Source of the DNA: Acidimicrobiia bacterium
GTDB lineage: Bacteria; Acidobacteriota; Vicinamibacteria; Vicinamibacterales; CAVVIG01
DNA: 64,000 bases
Assembly: GCA_016871175.1 (NCBI GenBank)
Contig: VFZL01000020.1
Location: 1-64,000, forward strand
Direction of reading: 5' to 3'
The translations under genes and the position numbers were made by a program. The notes below the pieces were generated by a model, which ran no database searches, was not told the DNA's origin, and saw only the letters and a list, made by a program, of their open reading frames with translations. Shown here piece after piece: positions 43,483-52,290 of this stretch. Every line of letters begins with the position of its first letter. Within the stretch, counting starts at the first letter, position 1.

Positions 43483-45036
43483 TCACTTCGCGAACCGTCG
43501 TGCGTCGATGCTGTACTTCTTGATCTTGTAGTTGAGCACGCGCTCGGTGGTGTCGAGGAGGCGTGCGGCCTTGGCGCGGTTCCCACGGGTGGTCTTCAAG
43601 GCGTCCTGGAGGAGGTCCTTCTCGAACGCGCCGACGGCGTCCGCCAGCGACATACGCGTGATGGTATTCGACGCTTCCGCGGTCTGAAGTGACGGCGGGA
43701 GATGATGGCCGTGGATCACCTGGCCATCGCACATGAGCACCGATCGTTCGAGTGTGTTCTCCAATTCACGCACGTTGCCGGGCCAGTGATAGGCCATCAG
43801 CATGTCGATCGCGGGCGTCGAGATCCGTTTGATGCTCTTTCGATGCTCTCGAGAAAACTTCTCCAGGAAGTGGTCGACGAGCAAGAGGAGATCCGCTTTC
43901 CGTTCGCGAAGCGGAGGGACAAAGATCGCGAAGACGTTCAGGCGATAGTACAGGTCCTCGCGGAACGTGCCGGCCGCTACCGCACGCTCCATGTCCTTGT
44001 TCGTGGCAGCGACCAGCCGCACGTTCACCTTGATGGTTTCCGTGCTCCCCAACCGCTCGAATTCTCGCTCCTGGAGCACTCGCAGGAGCTTCACTTGGGT
44101 CGTCAGATTGATGTCGCCGATTTCGTCGAGGAACAGCGTGCCGCCCTCTGCCAGCTCGAAGCGGCCCTTCTTGCGCTGCTCGGCGCCGGTGAACGCGCCC
44201 TTCTCGTACCCGAACAGCTCGGACTCGATCAGGCTGTCCGGCAGCGCCGCACAGCTCACTTTCACGAAGGGCTTGTTGGCTCGAGGTGAGTTGTAATGAA
44301 TGGCATGCGCCACGAGCTCTTTGCCGGTACCGGATTCGCCGCGAATGAGCACCGTCGTGTTGGCGCCAGCCACCTGGGCCATCTGCTCGTACATCTGGCG
44401 CACGGGCCCGCTCGTCCCGATGATGCTCGAGAAGTCGTAGCGTTCCTTGAGCTCTTGGCGGAGCTGCGTGTTCTCCTGCACGAGACGTCGCTTGTCGTCC
44501 TCGATGAGCCGCTGAATCTTGATGGCTTGTGCGACGCTTGACGCAACGATGTTGAGAAACTGGACGGTCCGATCGTAGTCGCGGTCGGCTCGGTACTTGA
44601 GATCGACACCGATCGCCCCCACGGCCCGGCGACTCAGGAGAATGGGGACGCAGACGAAGCTCAGCTCTTCTTTGGCCGCCTCGGATCGCTTCGAGGCTCG
44701 GTTCAGGAACGCCGGCTCCTTGCTGACTCGGGGGACGACCACCGGTCGGCCGCTTTCGACGACCCTCCCGATGATCCCCTCCCCGACGCGGTACTTGATG
44801 TGGTGGGACGGACCCTCGAGTCCGTCGGCGGCCTCGATCTGGATCTCACCGTTCTCGTGAAGCAACGTGATTAAGCCACGGATATACCCGTGGTGCTTCA
44901 TCAGAATCTCCAGCACGCGGTGGAGCGAGGACCGAAGATTCAACGTACCAGAAAGCGCCTGACTCACCTCGAGCAGCGTCGCAAGTCGACGCGACTCGCG
45001 CGCTTCGAGGGCGGCGGGGGTCGACGTCTTAGACAT
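43483..45036 (-). CDS. Sigma54-dependent transcriptional activator (GAF-AAA+-Fis)
   Basis: 517 residues. GAF domain about 20-170 ([40 protein letters not shown]). Central AAA+ about 205-430: Walker [21 protein letters not shown], the sigma54-contacting loop [20 protein letters not shown], Walker [21 protein letters not shown], and the R-finger region [20 protein letters not shown]. The Fis-type helix-turn-helix is at the C-terminus ([38 protein letters not shown]). This is the NifA/NorR-like layout. It overlaps ilvC by 8 bases and is the last gene of the ilv operon, so its level would follow valine attenuation. Its target genes are unknown. Confidence 0.92.
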   Translation of the reverse strand: MSKTSTPAALEARESRRLATLLEVSQALSGTLNLRSSLHRVLEILMKHHGYIRGLITLLHENGEIQIEAADGLEGPSHHIKYRVGEGIIGRVVESGRPVVVPRVSKEPAFLNRASKRSEAAKEELSFVCVPILLSRRAVGAIGVDLKYRADRDYDRTVQFLNIVASSVAQAIKIQRLIEDDKRRLVQENTQLRQELKERYDFSSIIGTSGPVRQMYEQMAQVAGANTTVLIRGESGTGKELVAHAIHYNSPRANKPFVKVSCAALPDSLIESELFGYEKGAFTGAEQRKKGRFELAEGGTLFLDEIGDINLTTQVKLLRVLQEREFERLGSTETIKVNVRLVAATNKDMERAVAAGTFREDLYYRLNVFAIFVPPLRERKADLLLLVDHFLEKFSREHRKSIKRISTPAIDMLMAYHWPGNVRELENTLERSVLMCDGQVIHGHHLPPSLQTAEASNTITRMSLADAVGAFEKDLLQDALKTTRGNRAKAARLLDTTERVLNYKIKKYSIDARRFAK

Positions 45037-46069
45037 TCTTGCCGCTGGTCACCGTGCCTTCGAGCTCAGCGACGTAGACCGGTTTGAGGAACGGCATCAG
45101 CGCCCGCAACTCGGCGCCCACGCGCTCGACCTGATGCGCCCGCTCTTCTTTGCGCTTCGCCTCGAACCAGGTCCGACCGGTCTCGTTCTCCTTGATCCAA
45201 CCCGCTGCATACTGGCCGGACCGGATCTCGTCGAGCATCTTCTTCATCTCCGCCTTGGTCTGGGCCGTGACGAGGCGTGGTCCGCCGGTGTAGTCGCCAT
45301 GCTCCGCCGTATCGCTGACCGAGTAGCGCATGTAGCTCAGGCCGCCCTGATAGATGAGGTCTACAATCAGCTTCAGCTCGTGCAGGCACTCGAAGTAGGC
45401 GACCTCTGGCTGATAGCCGGCCTCGACGAGCGTCTCGAACCCCGCCTTGACGAGCGCGCTGACCCCACCGCAGAGCACGGCCTGTTCCCCGAAGAGGTCC
45501 GTCTCGGTTTCCTCCGCGAATGTCGTTTCGATGACGCCAGCGCGGGTCACGCCAATGCCCTTGGCGTAGGACAGCGCCATCGCTTTGGCCTTCCCGGTGG
45601 CGTCCTGGTGCACAGCCACCAACGCAGGGGTGCCGGCGCCCTCGACGTACAACTCGCGGACGCGGTGCCCGGGCGCCTTGGGGGCGATCAGCGTGACGTC
45701 GACGGTGTTTGGGACGTCGACCGTTCCGAAGCGGATGTTGAAGCCGTGGGCGAACATCAGCATCTTGCCCGGCGTCATGTGCGGCCTGATCGAGTCGCGG
45801 TAGACCGTCGCCGCCGTCTGATCAGGCACGAGAACCATGACGACGTCCGCCCACTTGGCAACGTCGGCGACCTCGGCCACCTCGAGACCCGCAGCCTGCG
45901 CCTTGGCTACCGACCGGCTCGCTGCAGGCAGGCCGACCCGCACGCTCACGCCGCTGTCCTTCAGATTGAGCGCGTGCGCGTGTCCCTGCGATCCATACCC
46001 AATCACGCCGACCCGCCGGCCCTGAATCAGGCTCAGGTCCGCGTCCCTGTCGTAATACATCTTCGCCAT
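45029..46069 (-). CDS. ilvC: Ketol-acid reductoisomerase
   Basis: 346 residues, the class I (short) form. Rossmann NADPH site [20 protein letters not shown] near the N-terminus, the beta2-alphaB loop [16 protein letters not shown], then [20 protein letters not shown]-like substrate region and the Mg-binding acidic residues in [20 protein letters not shown] and [17 protein letters not shown]. Catalyses reduction and rearrangement of acetolactate in valine, isoleucine and leucine synthesis. It follows ilvN by 15 bases and overlaps the sigma54 regulator by 8. Confidence 0.95.
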   Translation of the reverse strand: MAKMYYDRDADLSLIQGRRVGVIGYGSQGHAHALNLKDSGVSVRVGLPAASRSVAKAQAAGLEVAEVADVAKWADVVMVLVPDQTAATVYRDSIRPHMTPGKMLMFAHGFNIRFGTVDVPNTVDVTLIAPKAPGHRVRELYVEGAGTPALVAVHQDATGKAKAMALSYAKGIGVTRAGVIETTFAEETETDLFGEQAVLCGGVSALVKAGFETLVEAGYQPEVAYFECLHELKLIVDLIYQGGLSYMRYSVSDTAEHGDYTGGPRLVTAQTKAEMKKMLDEIRSGQYAAGWIKENETGRTWFEAKRKEERAHQVERVGAELRALMPFLKPVYVAELEGTVTSGKNV

Positions 46070-46084
46070 GTGTGATCCTGTCTC

Positions 46085-46630
46085 CTACACCGACCCTGCG
46101 GCCGCGTCCTCGAGCGCACCGGTGCGCTTCTGACGGTCGGTCTTAGCCGGCGTCATCGAGCTGCCGCGCGCCATCACCACTCGCCCCGTCCGGACCATTT
46201 CGACAATCTTGTACGGTCGAAGCATCTCCACGAGGCTATCGATCTTCTCCTCGGTGCCGGTCGCCTCGATGACGAGCGTCTCGGGGCTGACGTCGACAAT
46301 ACGCGCCCGATAGACGTCGGCCAATTGCATCACCTGGGTGCGGCCGTCGCCAATGGCCGCGACCTTGATCATCGCAAGGTCACGGGAAATGGCCGGACGG
46401 CGGGTGATATTGTCCACTCGGCGAACGGGCATCAACTTGTACAGATTCGCTTCGACGAGCCGCGCCCCGCGCTCGTCCGTATCGACGACAATCGTCATGC
46501 GCGAGATGCCGTCCGTCTCCGTGTGTCCCACTGTCAGCGATTCGATATTGAATCCGCGTCGCCGGAAGAGCGACGCCACCCGGTTCAGCACGCCGGGCTT
46601 GTTGTCCACGTAAACAGCGTAGGTGTGCAT
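46085..46630 (-). CDS. ilvN: Acetolactate synthase small (regulatory) subunit
   Basis: 181 residues from the ATG at 46630, 4 bases after the ilvB stop. ACT domain: HTYAVYVDNKPGVLNRVASL, FRRRGFNIESLTVGHTETDG and ISRMTIVVDTDERGARLVEA, with the second domain ARIVDVSPETLVIEATGTEE. The NKPGVL valine-binding loop is intact, so feedback inhibition by valine is expected. Partner of the large subunit encoded just upstream. Confidence 0.93.
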   Translation of the reverse strand: MHTYAVYVDNKPGVLNRVASLFRRRGFNIESLTVGHTETDGISRMTIVVDTDERGARLVEANLYKLMPVRRVDNITRRPAISRDLAMIKVAAIGDGRTQVMQLADVYRARIVDVSPETLVIEATGTEEKIDSLVEMLRPYKIVEMVRTGRVVMARGSSMTPAKTDRQKRTGALEDAAAGSV

Positions 46631-46634
46631 GATG

Positions 46635-48338
46635 TCAGTCTGCGGCCGTTTCCGCAATGGGCGAGGGTCGCCGGATCATCTTGTGGAGGTCCGCACCCGC
46701 CGGCACCATCGGGTAGACCGAATCCTCCTGCTCGACACGGAAGTCGATGAGCGCGCCCCTTTGCTTCCGCGCCTTCTCGACGATACCCGCCAGCTCGCCG
46801 CGCGTGGTGACCGTTGCCGACCAGACGCCGTATGCGTCACCCAGCTTCTGGAAGTCGGGCGCAGAGATCGGCGTCGCGGCGTAACGCCGCTGATAGAAGA
46901 ACTCCTGCCACTGACGGACCATCCCAAGGTACCCGTTGTTGATGACGGCGATCTTCACGTCCAGTTCCTCCTGCACCAGCGTGGCGAGCTCGCAGAGCGT
47001 CATCTGGAATCCGCCATCGCCGACCACGACCCAGACCTCCGCGTCCGGCCGACCCATCTTGGCGCCGATGGCGGCCGGGAGCGCGAACCCCATCGTCCCA
47101 AGGCCGCCCGACGTGACGAGCGTTCGCGGCTGATCGTGCCGGTAGTATTGGGCCTCCCACATCTGATGCTGCCCCACATCGGTGACGACGATCGCCTTGC
47201 CTTCGGTGATGTGCCAGATGTCGTTGATCACGTGGGCAGCATACAGATGGCCGTCATCGGGGAGGTTCTGAATGTCGCGAACCGCAGAATCCCCCTTCAA
47301 CTCGTGGATGTGATCGAGCCACGCTTCTCGCTTCGGGTCGGTGAGCTGCGCGAGCCATGTCCGCACGACGTCCTTCACGTTTCCGGAGATCGCGGCGTCC
47401 ACCGTGACGTTCTTGTTGAACTCGGCCGGATCGATGTCGACATGAATCTTTTTCGCGTTGGGCGCGTAGGTCTTCAGATTGCCGGTGACACGGTCGTCGA
47501 AGCGCATGCCGAGGGCGATGAGCAAATCGGACTCCTGGATCGCGTGGTTGACCCAGGCTTCGCCGTGCATCCCCATCATGCCGAGGTTCAGCGGGTGCGT
47601 TGCGGGCACGCCGCCGATGCCGAGCAACGTCATCGCCACCGGGATGCGCGCCTTCTCCGCGAGCTCGAGAACCTCGCGCTCGGCGCCGCTCAGCATGACG
47701 CCTCGACCGGCGAGAATCACTGGCCGCTGCGCCGCGTTGATGAGGGGTACGGGATCCACGCCACTCGAATGTCCAGGGCGGGCCAACGCCGTCAGATCGG
47801 GCGCCGCAGCCTCCCAGTCGAAGGTGCAGGTCCCGAGCTGCGCGTCCTTCGTGATGTCGACGAGCACGGGGCCCGGACGCCCACTCGCTGCAATCGCGAA
47901 CGCCTCACGGATCGCGTGAGCAATCTCGTCCGCGTGCGTCACCAGGAAGTTGTGCTTGGTGATGGGGAGCGTGATCCCTGTGATGTCTGTCTCCTGAAAA
48001 GCGTCTGAGCCGATCAGCGCACTGCCGACCTGTCCGGTGATGCAGACGATTGGCGAGGAGTCCATCATCGCGGTGGCGATGCCGGTCACCATGTTGGTGG
48101 CGCCGGGACCGGACGTCGCGATGGCGACGCCCACCTTCCCCGTGGCTCGGGCGTACCCGTCCGCCATGTGCGTGGCGCCCTGCTCGTGGCGCACCAGCAC
48201 ATGGCGAATCGGGTAGTCGAGCATCGCGTCATACGACGGCAGGATGGCGCCGCCCGGATAGCCGAACACGACGGTCACGCCCTCGCGCACGAGCGACTCC
48301 CACAGAATCTGCGCTCCGGTCAACGTCTTCGCACTCAT
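46635..48338 (-). CDS. ilvB: Acetolactate synthase large (catalytic) subunit
   Basis: 567 residues, normal length. TPP enzyme layout: the catalytic Glu in VFGYPGGAILPSYDAML and RHEQGATHMADGYARATGKV; the FAD-binding middle domain (GVDPVPLINAAQRPVILAGR); the C-terminal TPP domain with GLGTMGFALPAAIGAKMGRP and the Mg/TPP motif VVGDGGFQMTLCELATLVQE then NNGYLGMVRQWQEFF. First committed step of branched-chain amino acid synthesis. The 87-base gap from pheA has no strong terminator, so both share the attenuated transcript. Confidence 0.95.
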   Translation of the reverse strand: MSAKTLTGAQILWESLVREGVTVVFGYPGGAILPSYDAMLDYPIRHVLVRHEQGATHMADGYARATGKVGVAIATSGPGATNMVTGIATAMMDSSPIVCITGQVGSALIGSDAFQETDITGITLPITKHNFLVTHADEIAHAIREAFAIAASGRPGPVLVDITKDAQLGTCTFDWEAAAPDLTALARPGHSSGVDPVPLINAAQRPVILAGRGVMLSGAEREVLELAEKARIPVAMTLLGIGGVPATHPLNLGMMGMHGEAWVNHAIQESDLLIALGMRFDDRVTGNLKTYAPNAKKIHVDIDPAEFNKNVTVDAAISGNVKDVVRTWLAQLTDPKREAWLDHIHELKGDSAVRDIQNLPDDGHLYAAHVINDIWHITEGKAIVVTDVGQHQMWEAQYYRHDQPRTLVTSGGLGTMGFALPAAIGAKMGRPDAEVWVVVGDGGFQMTLCELATLVQEELDVKIAVINNGYLGMVRQWQEFFYQRRYAATPISAPDFQKLGDAYGVWSATVTTRGELAGIVEKARKQRGALIDFRVEQEDSVYPMVPAGADLHKMIRRPSPIAETAAD

Positions 48339-48425
48339 AACACTCCTTGATGAGTCCAGGGGGGAAGCCCCGGTCCCCGCTGCGTTCCATTACGCGTCCC
48401 ACGGCCCGCCCCATTCCGCTCCCGC

Positions 48426-49244
48426 CTACGTCGGTTTGCAGCTCGCGTAGGACCCGAGCACTCGAAGCGTCGGCGCGATCTCGGCGAGGTGCGCCAGCGC
48501 CCGTTGACACGCCGGTTGCTCCGGCGACGCCTTGAGGTCCATGTAGAACAAGTACTCCCACTTCCGCGCCGGCATCGGCCGTGACTCGAGCTTCGTCAGG
48601 CCGATGCCGCGCAGCGCGAAGGCGCTGAGCGCCTTGAACAACGCGCCCGGCTCGTTGGGCAAGGTGAAGACAATCGAGGTCTTGTCATGTGGCGCGTCCG
48701 ACACTGCCTTCCTGCCAATGACCAGGAATCGCGTCGTGTTGTGCTCGTAGTCCTGAATGCCCGCCTTGAGCACGTCCAATCCAAACACCTCACCGGCCCG
48801 CCGGGACGCAATCGCCGCGGCATCGGTCATTCGATTCGTTGCGATCATCTTCGCGCTGCCCGCCGTGTCGTAGCTCGCGATCAGCTCGACGCCGATCAGC
48901 GTCTGCAAGAAGTGCTCGCACTGCGCCAACCCCTGGGGATGCGAGTAGATGCGCTTCACCTCGGGCAGGGTCGTTCCGGGGAGCGCCAACAGATGGTGCA
49001 CCACCGGAACCTCGAGCTCCGCGACGATGGGCAGATCGTTCTGCTGGAGCAGGTCGAAGTTACGATGGATACTCCCGCCGATCGAGTTCTCGATCGGCAA
49101 CACGCCGTAGTCCACGCGCCCTTCGTTGACAGCCGCGAACACGTCCTCGAACGCACGGCACGGCAGCAGGTCGGCCATCGCGTTCACTTGACGCGATGCG
49201 GCCTCACTGAATGCACCCGGCTCGCCTTGGTACGCAATCTTCAT
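48426..49244 (-). CDS. pheA: Prephenate dehydratase
   Basis: 272 residues, the monofunctional form without chorismate mutase. Catalytic domain: IAYQGEPGAFSEAASRQVNA, FEDVFAAVNEGRVDYGVLPI then ENSIGGSIHRNFDLL, and the catalytic Thr in HNTTRFLVIGR. The ACT domain contains LPNEPGALFKALSAFALRGI then ESRPMPARKWEYLFYMDLKA, with the phenylalanine-binding ESRP motif, so allosteric control is expected. It converts prephenate to phenylpyruvate. It is the first gene after a valine-rich leader and attenuator, an unusual place for an aromatic gene. Confidence 0.94.
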   Translation of the reverse strand: MKIAYQGEPGAFSEAASRQVNAMADLLPCRAFEDVFAAVNEGRVDYGVLPIENSIGGSIHRNFDLLQQNDLPIVAELEVPVVHHLLALPGTTLPEVKRIYSHPQGLAQCEHFLQTLIGVELIASYDTAGSAKMIATNRMTDAAAIASRRAGEVFGLDVLKAGIQDYEHNTTRFLVIGRKAVSDAPHDKTSIVFTLPNEPGALFKALSAFALRGIGLTKLESRPMPARKWEYLFYMDLKASPEQPACQRALAHLAEIAPTLRVLGSYASCKPT

Positions 49245-49395
49245 TGAAGAGGGAACTCGAGATCGAAGATTGAAGAAGATGGCAGGCCATACGGCTCGGG
49301 TTGACCCGAAGCCGCCGCCCTGTCTCGGCCACGACCATTCGAATCCGAGCGCGTGTCCAAGCAGCCATCACGATCTGAATCCGCCCGGCGGCCCC

Positions 49396-49423
49396 CAATC
49401 TGCAATCGTCAATCTCCAATCTT
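49396..49423. repeat. Four tandem CAATCNN heptamers in the pheA leader
   Basis: CAATCTG, CAATCGT, CAATCTC, CAATCTT run without gaps from 49396 to 49423, between the attenuator and the pheA start. A heptamer-period repeat of different sequence from the GGTTCGA family but the same unit length. Confidence 0.65.
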
Positions 49424-49431
49424 CAACAAAA

Positions 49432-49475
49432 AGGGCCATCACCCTTCACTGCTGGCCGTGTCGGATGATGGCCCT
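49432..49475 (-). terminator. Attenuator terminator hairpin of the pheA-ilvBNC operon
   Basis: On the minus strand AGGGCCATCA (49475-49466) pairs perfectly with TGATGGCCCT (49441-49432) over 10 bp, followed at once by TTTT GTT (49431-49426): a Rho-independent terminator. The 5' arm is also the partner of an upstream antiterminator segment (49516-49497), so the two structures exclude each other. Confidence 0.85.
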
Positions 49476-49546
49476 AGAACTTGTGCACTGTAGGCGAGGG
49501 CTGTCATCGTTATCCGGCCGGCTCTCCCCCAGCGGAAGAACCGACC
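49462..49546 (-). promoter_or_regulatory. Attenuation control region: pause hairpin and antiterminator
   Basis: Segment 1 (49546-49537, within the leader Val-Val-Gly-Ser codons) can pair over 10 bp with segment 2 (49525-49516) as a pause hairpin. Segment 2's downstream part (CGGAT 49516-49512, GATG 49508-49505, GCCCT 49501-49497) can instead pair with AGGGC-CATC-ATCCG (49475-49462), 14 bp with two 3-nt bulges, as an antiterminator that removes the terminator's 5' arm. Ribosome stalling on the valine codons would block segment 1 and favour the antiterminator. All pairings were read directly from the sequence. Confidence 0.8.
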
Positions 49547-49638
49547 ACCGGAACCACGACCTGGACGGCCCGCAGCTCGAGTCCATCGAGGACGTTCGGC
49601 GCAGGCGGCGAAATCCGAATCGGGCCGACGAACAGCAT
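49510..49638 (-). CDS. Valine-rich leader peptide (IlvL-like) of the pheA-ilvBNC attenuator
   Basis: 42 codons from the ATG at 49638 to TAA at 49512-49510. The peptide starts MLFVGPIRISPPAPNVLDGL and continues with ELRAVQVVVPVVGSS, giving six Val in eight residues (positions 25-32) next to the pause hairpin. Ile, Leu and more Val occur earlier. No Shine-Dalgarno is seen: the mapped promoter would start the transcript only about 1-3 bases before the ATG, so it may be leaderless. Function inferred: a translation sensor of charged tRNA-Val for the downstream operon, as in enterobacterial ilvL and ivbL. Confidence 0.75.
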   Translation of the reverse strand: MLFVGPIRISPPAPNVLDGLELRAVQVVVPVVGSSAGGEPAG

Positions 49639-49647
49639 GTGACAGTA

Positions 49648-49676
49648 ATTACATCGAGTTAGCCGCGATCTGTCAA
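49648..49676 (-). promoter_or_regulatory. Sigma70 promoter of the leader-pheA-ilvBNC operon
   Basis: On the minus strand a perfect -35 TTGACA (49676-49671) and a -10 TGTAAT (49653-49648, 5 of 6 matches) are separated by exactly 17 bp. Transcription would begin near 49641-49640, at the start of the leader peptide. A second TATAAT lies at 49713-49708 without a good -35. Confidence 0.8.
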
Positions 49677-49874
49677 ATCGAAACTGCTTCTCAGATCATT
49701 CATCCCAATTATACAAGATGAACCACCATAAGCGGTGCGAATGCATACCCTTTCAAGCCCGGGTGGGCCTGGTTCCCAAATGGCGGCGCGCGCAAGGGCA
49801 CCCGAGAGGGAGCACAGTGGGTCAGCGGGGACCCGCGCCGCGACTGAACCGGGTTCGCGGCGGAGCCCGATTCG
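49677..49874. other. Intergenic region upstream of the ilv promoter
   Basis: About 200 bases between the operon promoter and the 3' end of the alpha/beta hydrolase gene. It contains a second -10-like TATAAT (49708-49713, minus strand) but no gene. Confidence 0.5.
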
Positions 49875-51773
49875 TTAGCGCACCGCGGTGGTGCCCGTTG
49901 GCACGACCCTGGCGTGCACGTTTGCCCAGTGGTCCTGTGCTCGCTTCAGCACGTACGCGACATCGCCGTTCAGCAGGTAGCCGCCGGCCACGAGCTTGTC
50001 GGCTGTCGACGTGGCCGCCGCCATGTATGCGGACTCCGAGGCGTAGCGTTCCTCGATCGTTGCGCGGGGGTCGCCCGGCGACTTCGTTTTCGCCGTCTGC
50101 GCGAACGGCACCGCCGAGCCCATCAGCGACACGAGCAGATTCGTCCCGCCGATGCTCGGGCTCCTGAAGTTCCAGCCGGTGTAGGTCGCGACCGGCACCC
50201 CGATCTCGGCCGTTCGGACGCCGGCAAGCTCGTTGCCGTCCGCGTCTACCTGCGGCACGAGGAACGGAATCGGTCGATCATGGATGCGCTGTGCGGGCAC
50301 CGTCCTCGGGGATGCGACCCCAGGGATCGCCGGGAACTTCACCTGCCCGACCGGGACGAGCGTGCCATCCGACAGCCTCGGGTACTGGCTCGCTGGAGGC
50401 ATCTTCCCGCTGCGAACCCATCCGTCCATGGCCGTGACCAACGCGCGAAGCGTGTAGTTGTACTCGACCGGGTTCTCCGGCTGCTGTCCTTGCGTCATAC
50501 GCGAGGGAAAGCGCGAGGGTGAGTGTTGGGTGCCGGTCAGGAAGTACGCCCGCACGTTGTCAGGCAACGGGAGATCAGTTTCGCCGTCGGGCGACACGTG
50601 CACGAGCGCGGCGGACCGCCCTCCGCCCCAGTACTCCACGGCCGAGTTCGTATAGAACACCTTCGGTTGATGAGCCTTGGCTCGTTCGTTTTCCAGGAGT
50701 CCTTCGGTGCGGCCCGAGATCGGATCCGTCGTCGCGCGATCGGCGTACGGGAATCCCGTGGCCGCGAACATCGCGAGTGCATTCGGCGTCGCGCTCCGTT
50801 CGTTGATGCTCAGGCGTGCCGCACCCGCGATGTGCGCCATCACGCCGTCCAGCACGAGCCGATCCTTCTCGTCCGCGTTGAAGCCGTAGTAGAGATACGT
50901 CCGCAAGAAGCGACCGCTCTGCGACGAGCCCCACGCGTAGGTGTGCTTCACGCGCGGGCTCACATCGCCGGTTCCGCCGTGCTTCAACCACGCCGCGAAG
51001 TCACGGTAGGCGGCCAAGCCAACGCCGGCGATGGCGGGATCAGCCGTCCGGTACGCGAGCGTGTAGATCTTCCCCGGCTCGAAGCCGTTCTTCATGGTCA
51101 GCGTGTTGCCTTTGACTTCGTACGCCGCTCGCTCCACGGTCTGCATGGCGCCGTACTGCTCGGTTCGCACGGTGAGCTGCGTGTCGGGACCCGAAACATC
51201 ACTGGGCGGATACCCCGCGAAATCAGCGACGGTCATGCTGGGACCCCTGTCGTTCGGCGTCAGCTCGGCGCGGACGACAAGTGATGTGTTCCTCGCCGTG
51301 GGCGCGTTCATCGTCAGCAGGCCACCCTCGGGTCGGACATCGAACTGCCAGCCCACCCACGCAAGCGTGTAGCCCTGGTGGGTCAAGAAGCCGTCTCCGA
51401 GATCCGCGTCAGTGGACGGGTCCACGTTACCCGGACCGCGGCTGAAGGTGCCGATCAGCCCTTTCCGTCCGCGGTTGGACACCTCCAAGAGCGCCACACC
51501 GTTGGCGCGTGCCGCATCAACCGGGCGCAACAGGTAGAAGTCCGAGGAGAACTCCACCCTTCCCTGAGCGTTCACCAGCGCCTTGTCCAAGTCGACGATC
51601 ACACGATTACGCGCGTGTTTCGGGTCGAGGGCAAAGTGGACCGTGCCCGCGACTTTCTCGTAGCCGGACTCCCCGATCGCTGCCCGGCTCTTGACCTCGA
51701 CCTTCGTCACTTCGGCCCGGACGGTGGGCGCCAGGAGCGCCACGGCACACGCGGCTAGAAGAGCTTTTCTCAT
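49875..51773 (-). CDS. Exported alpha/beta hydrolase-domain protein (Abhydrolase_10 type)
   Basis: 632 residues from the ATG at 51773, with a signal peptide (KALLAACAVALLAPTVRAEV). The frame is open to 52232 but that part is antisense to a lipoprotein gene and not coding. The N-terminal beta region about 30-200 includes GRVEFSSDFYLLRPVDAARA; the middle has the nucleophile elbow TYAWGSSQSGRFLRTYLYYG; the acid and His candidates are in EYWGGGRSAALVH and LTGTQHSPSRFP. The C-terminal part includes AEIGVPVATYTGWNFRSPSI. The family is known only as an alpha/beta hydrolase domain; substrate unknown, perhaps an ester. Monocistronic. Confidence 0.8.
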   Translation of the reverse strand: MRKALLAACAVALLAPTVRAEVTKVEVKSRAAIGESGYEKVAGTVHFALDPKHARNRVIVDLDKALVNAQGRVEFSSDFYLLRPVDAARANGVALLEVSNRGRKGLIGTFSRGPGNVDPSTDADLGDGFLTHQGYTLAWVGWQFDVRPEGGLLTMNAPTARNTSLVVRAELTPNDRGPSMTVADFAGYPPSDVSGPDTQLTVRTEQYGAMQTVERAAYEVKGNTLTMKNGFEPGKIYTLAYRTADPAIAGVGLAAYRDFAAWLKHGGTGDVSPRVKHTYAWGSSQSGRFLRTYLYYGFNADEKDRLVLDGVMAHIAGAARLSINERSATPNALAMFAATGFPYADRATTDPISGRTEGLLENERAKAHQPKVFYTNSAVEYWGGGRSAALVHVSPDGETDLPLPDNVRAYFLTGTQHSPSRFPSRMTQGQQPENPVEYNYTLRALVTAMDGWVRSGKMPPASQYPRLSDGTLVPVGQVKFPAIPGVASPRTVPAQRIHDRPIPFLVPQVDADGNELAGVRTAEIGVPVATYTGWNFRSPSIGGTNLLVSLMGSAVPFAQTAKTKSPGDPRATIEERYASESAYMAAATSTADKLVAGGYLLNGDVAYVLKRAQDHWANVHARVVPTGTTAVR

Positions 51774-51824
51774 AGTCGGTGAGTATACGCCCGCTCGTGT
51801 CGGCTTGTGAGAGAATCGACGTTC

Positions 51825-52238
51825 ATGAAGGCCATGATTCGACCCTATGCGCTCTGCTGCGCCGCCGCGGTGCTGCTCGGTTGCGGCGGCATCAACAGCC
51901 CGTCGAACAACGTCAATGAAACCTTTAGCGGCACCGTCGCTCCAGAGACGGGCTCGACATCGCCGGTCATCACTCATCTCTTCACCGTGAACCGAACGGG
52001 AGAGATGTCGGCTCGCGTGACGTCCATCACGCCGAACAACGCCGCACTCATCGGCCTCGGGTTTGGCGAACAGATCTCTGGCGCTTGCCGTACATTCACG
52101 CTGAACAATCTCAGTGGCCTGAACCGGGACGTCATGGTGACACCCGTCCTGCAGCGCGGGAATTTCTGCCTCCAAGTCTTCAATGGCGGTGGCGTGAGCT
52201 CGCCTCAGAACTACACGGTGCAAGTGAATCACCCGTAA
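51825..52238 (+). CDS. Small lipoprotein of unknown function
   Basis: 137 residues from the ATG at 51825. Lipoprotein signal with lipobox AVLLGC (Cys about 22), then a beta-rich mature part: TFSGTVAPETGSTSPVITHL, FTVNRTGEMSARVTSITPNN, LGFGEQISGACRTFTLNNLS and FCLQVFNGGGVSSPQNYTVQ. Cys residues in GACRT and NFCLQV could form a disulfide. The pattern resembles bacterial pre-peptidase (PPC-like) beta domains. Starts 52 bases from the divergent hydrolase gene. Confidence 0.75.
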   Translation: MKAMIRPYALCCAAAVLLGCGGINSPSNNVNETFSGTVAPETGSTSPVITHLFTVNRTGEMSARVTSITPNNAALIGLGFGEQISGACRTFTLNNLSGLNRDVMVTPVLQRGNFCLQVFNGGGVSSPQNYTVQVNHP

Positions 52239-52290
52239 CGTTCAGACTCAGGATCACGTCTGGCCGGAGTGGCTCACACGACGGGCGGAG

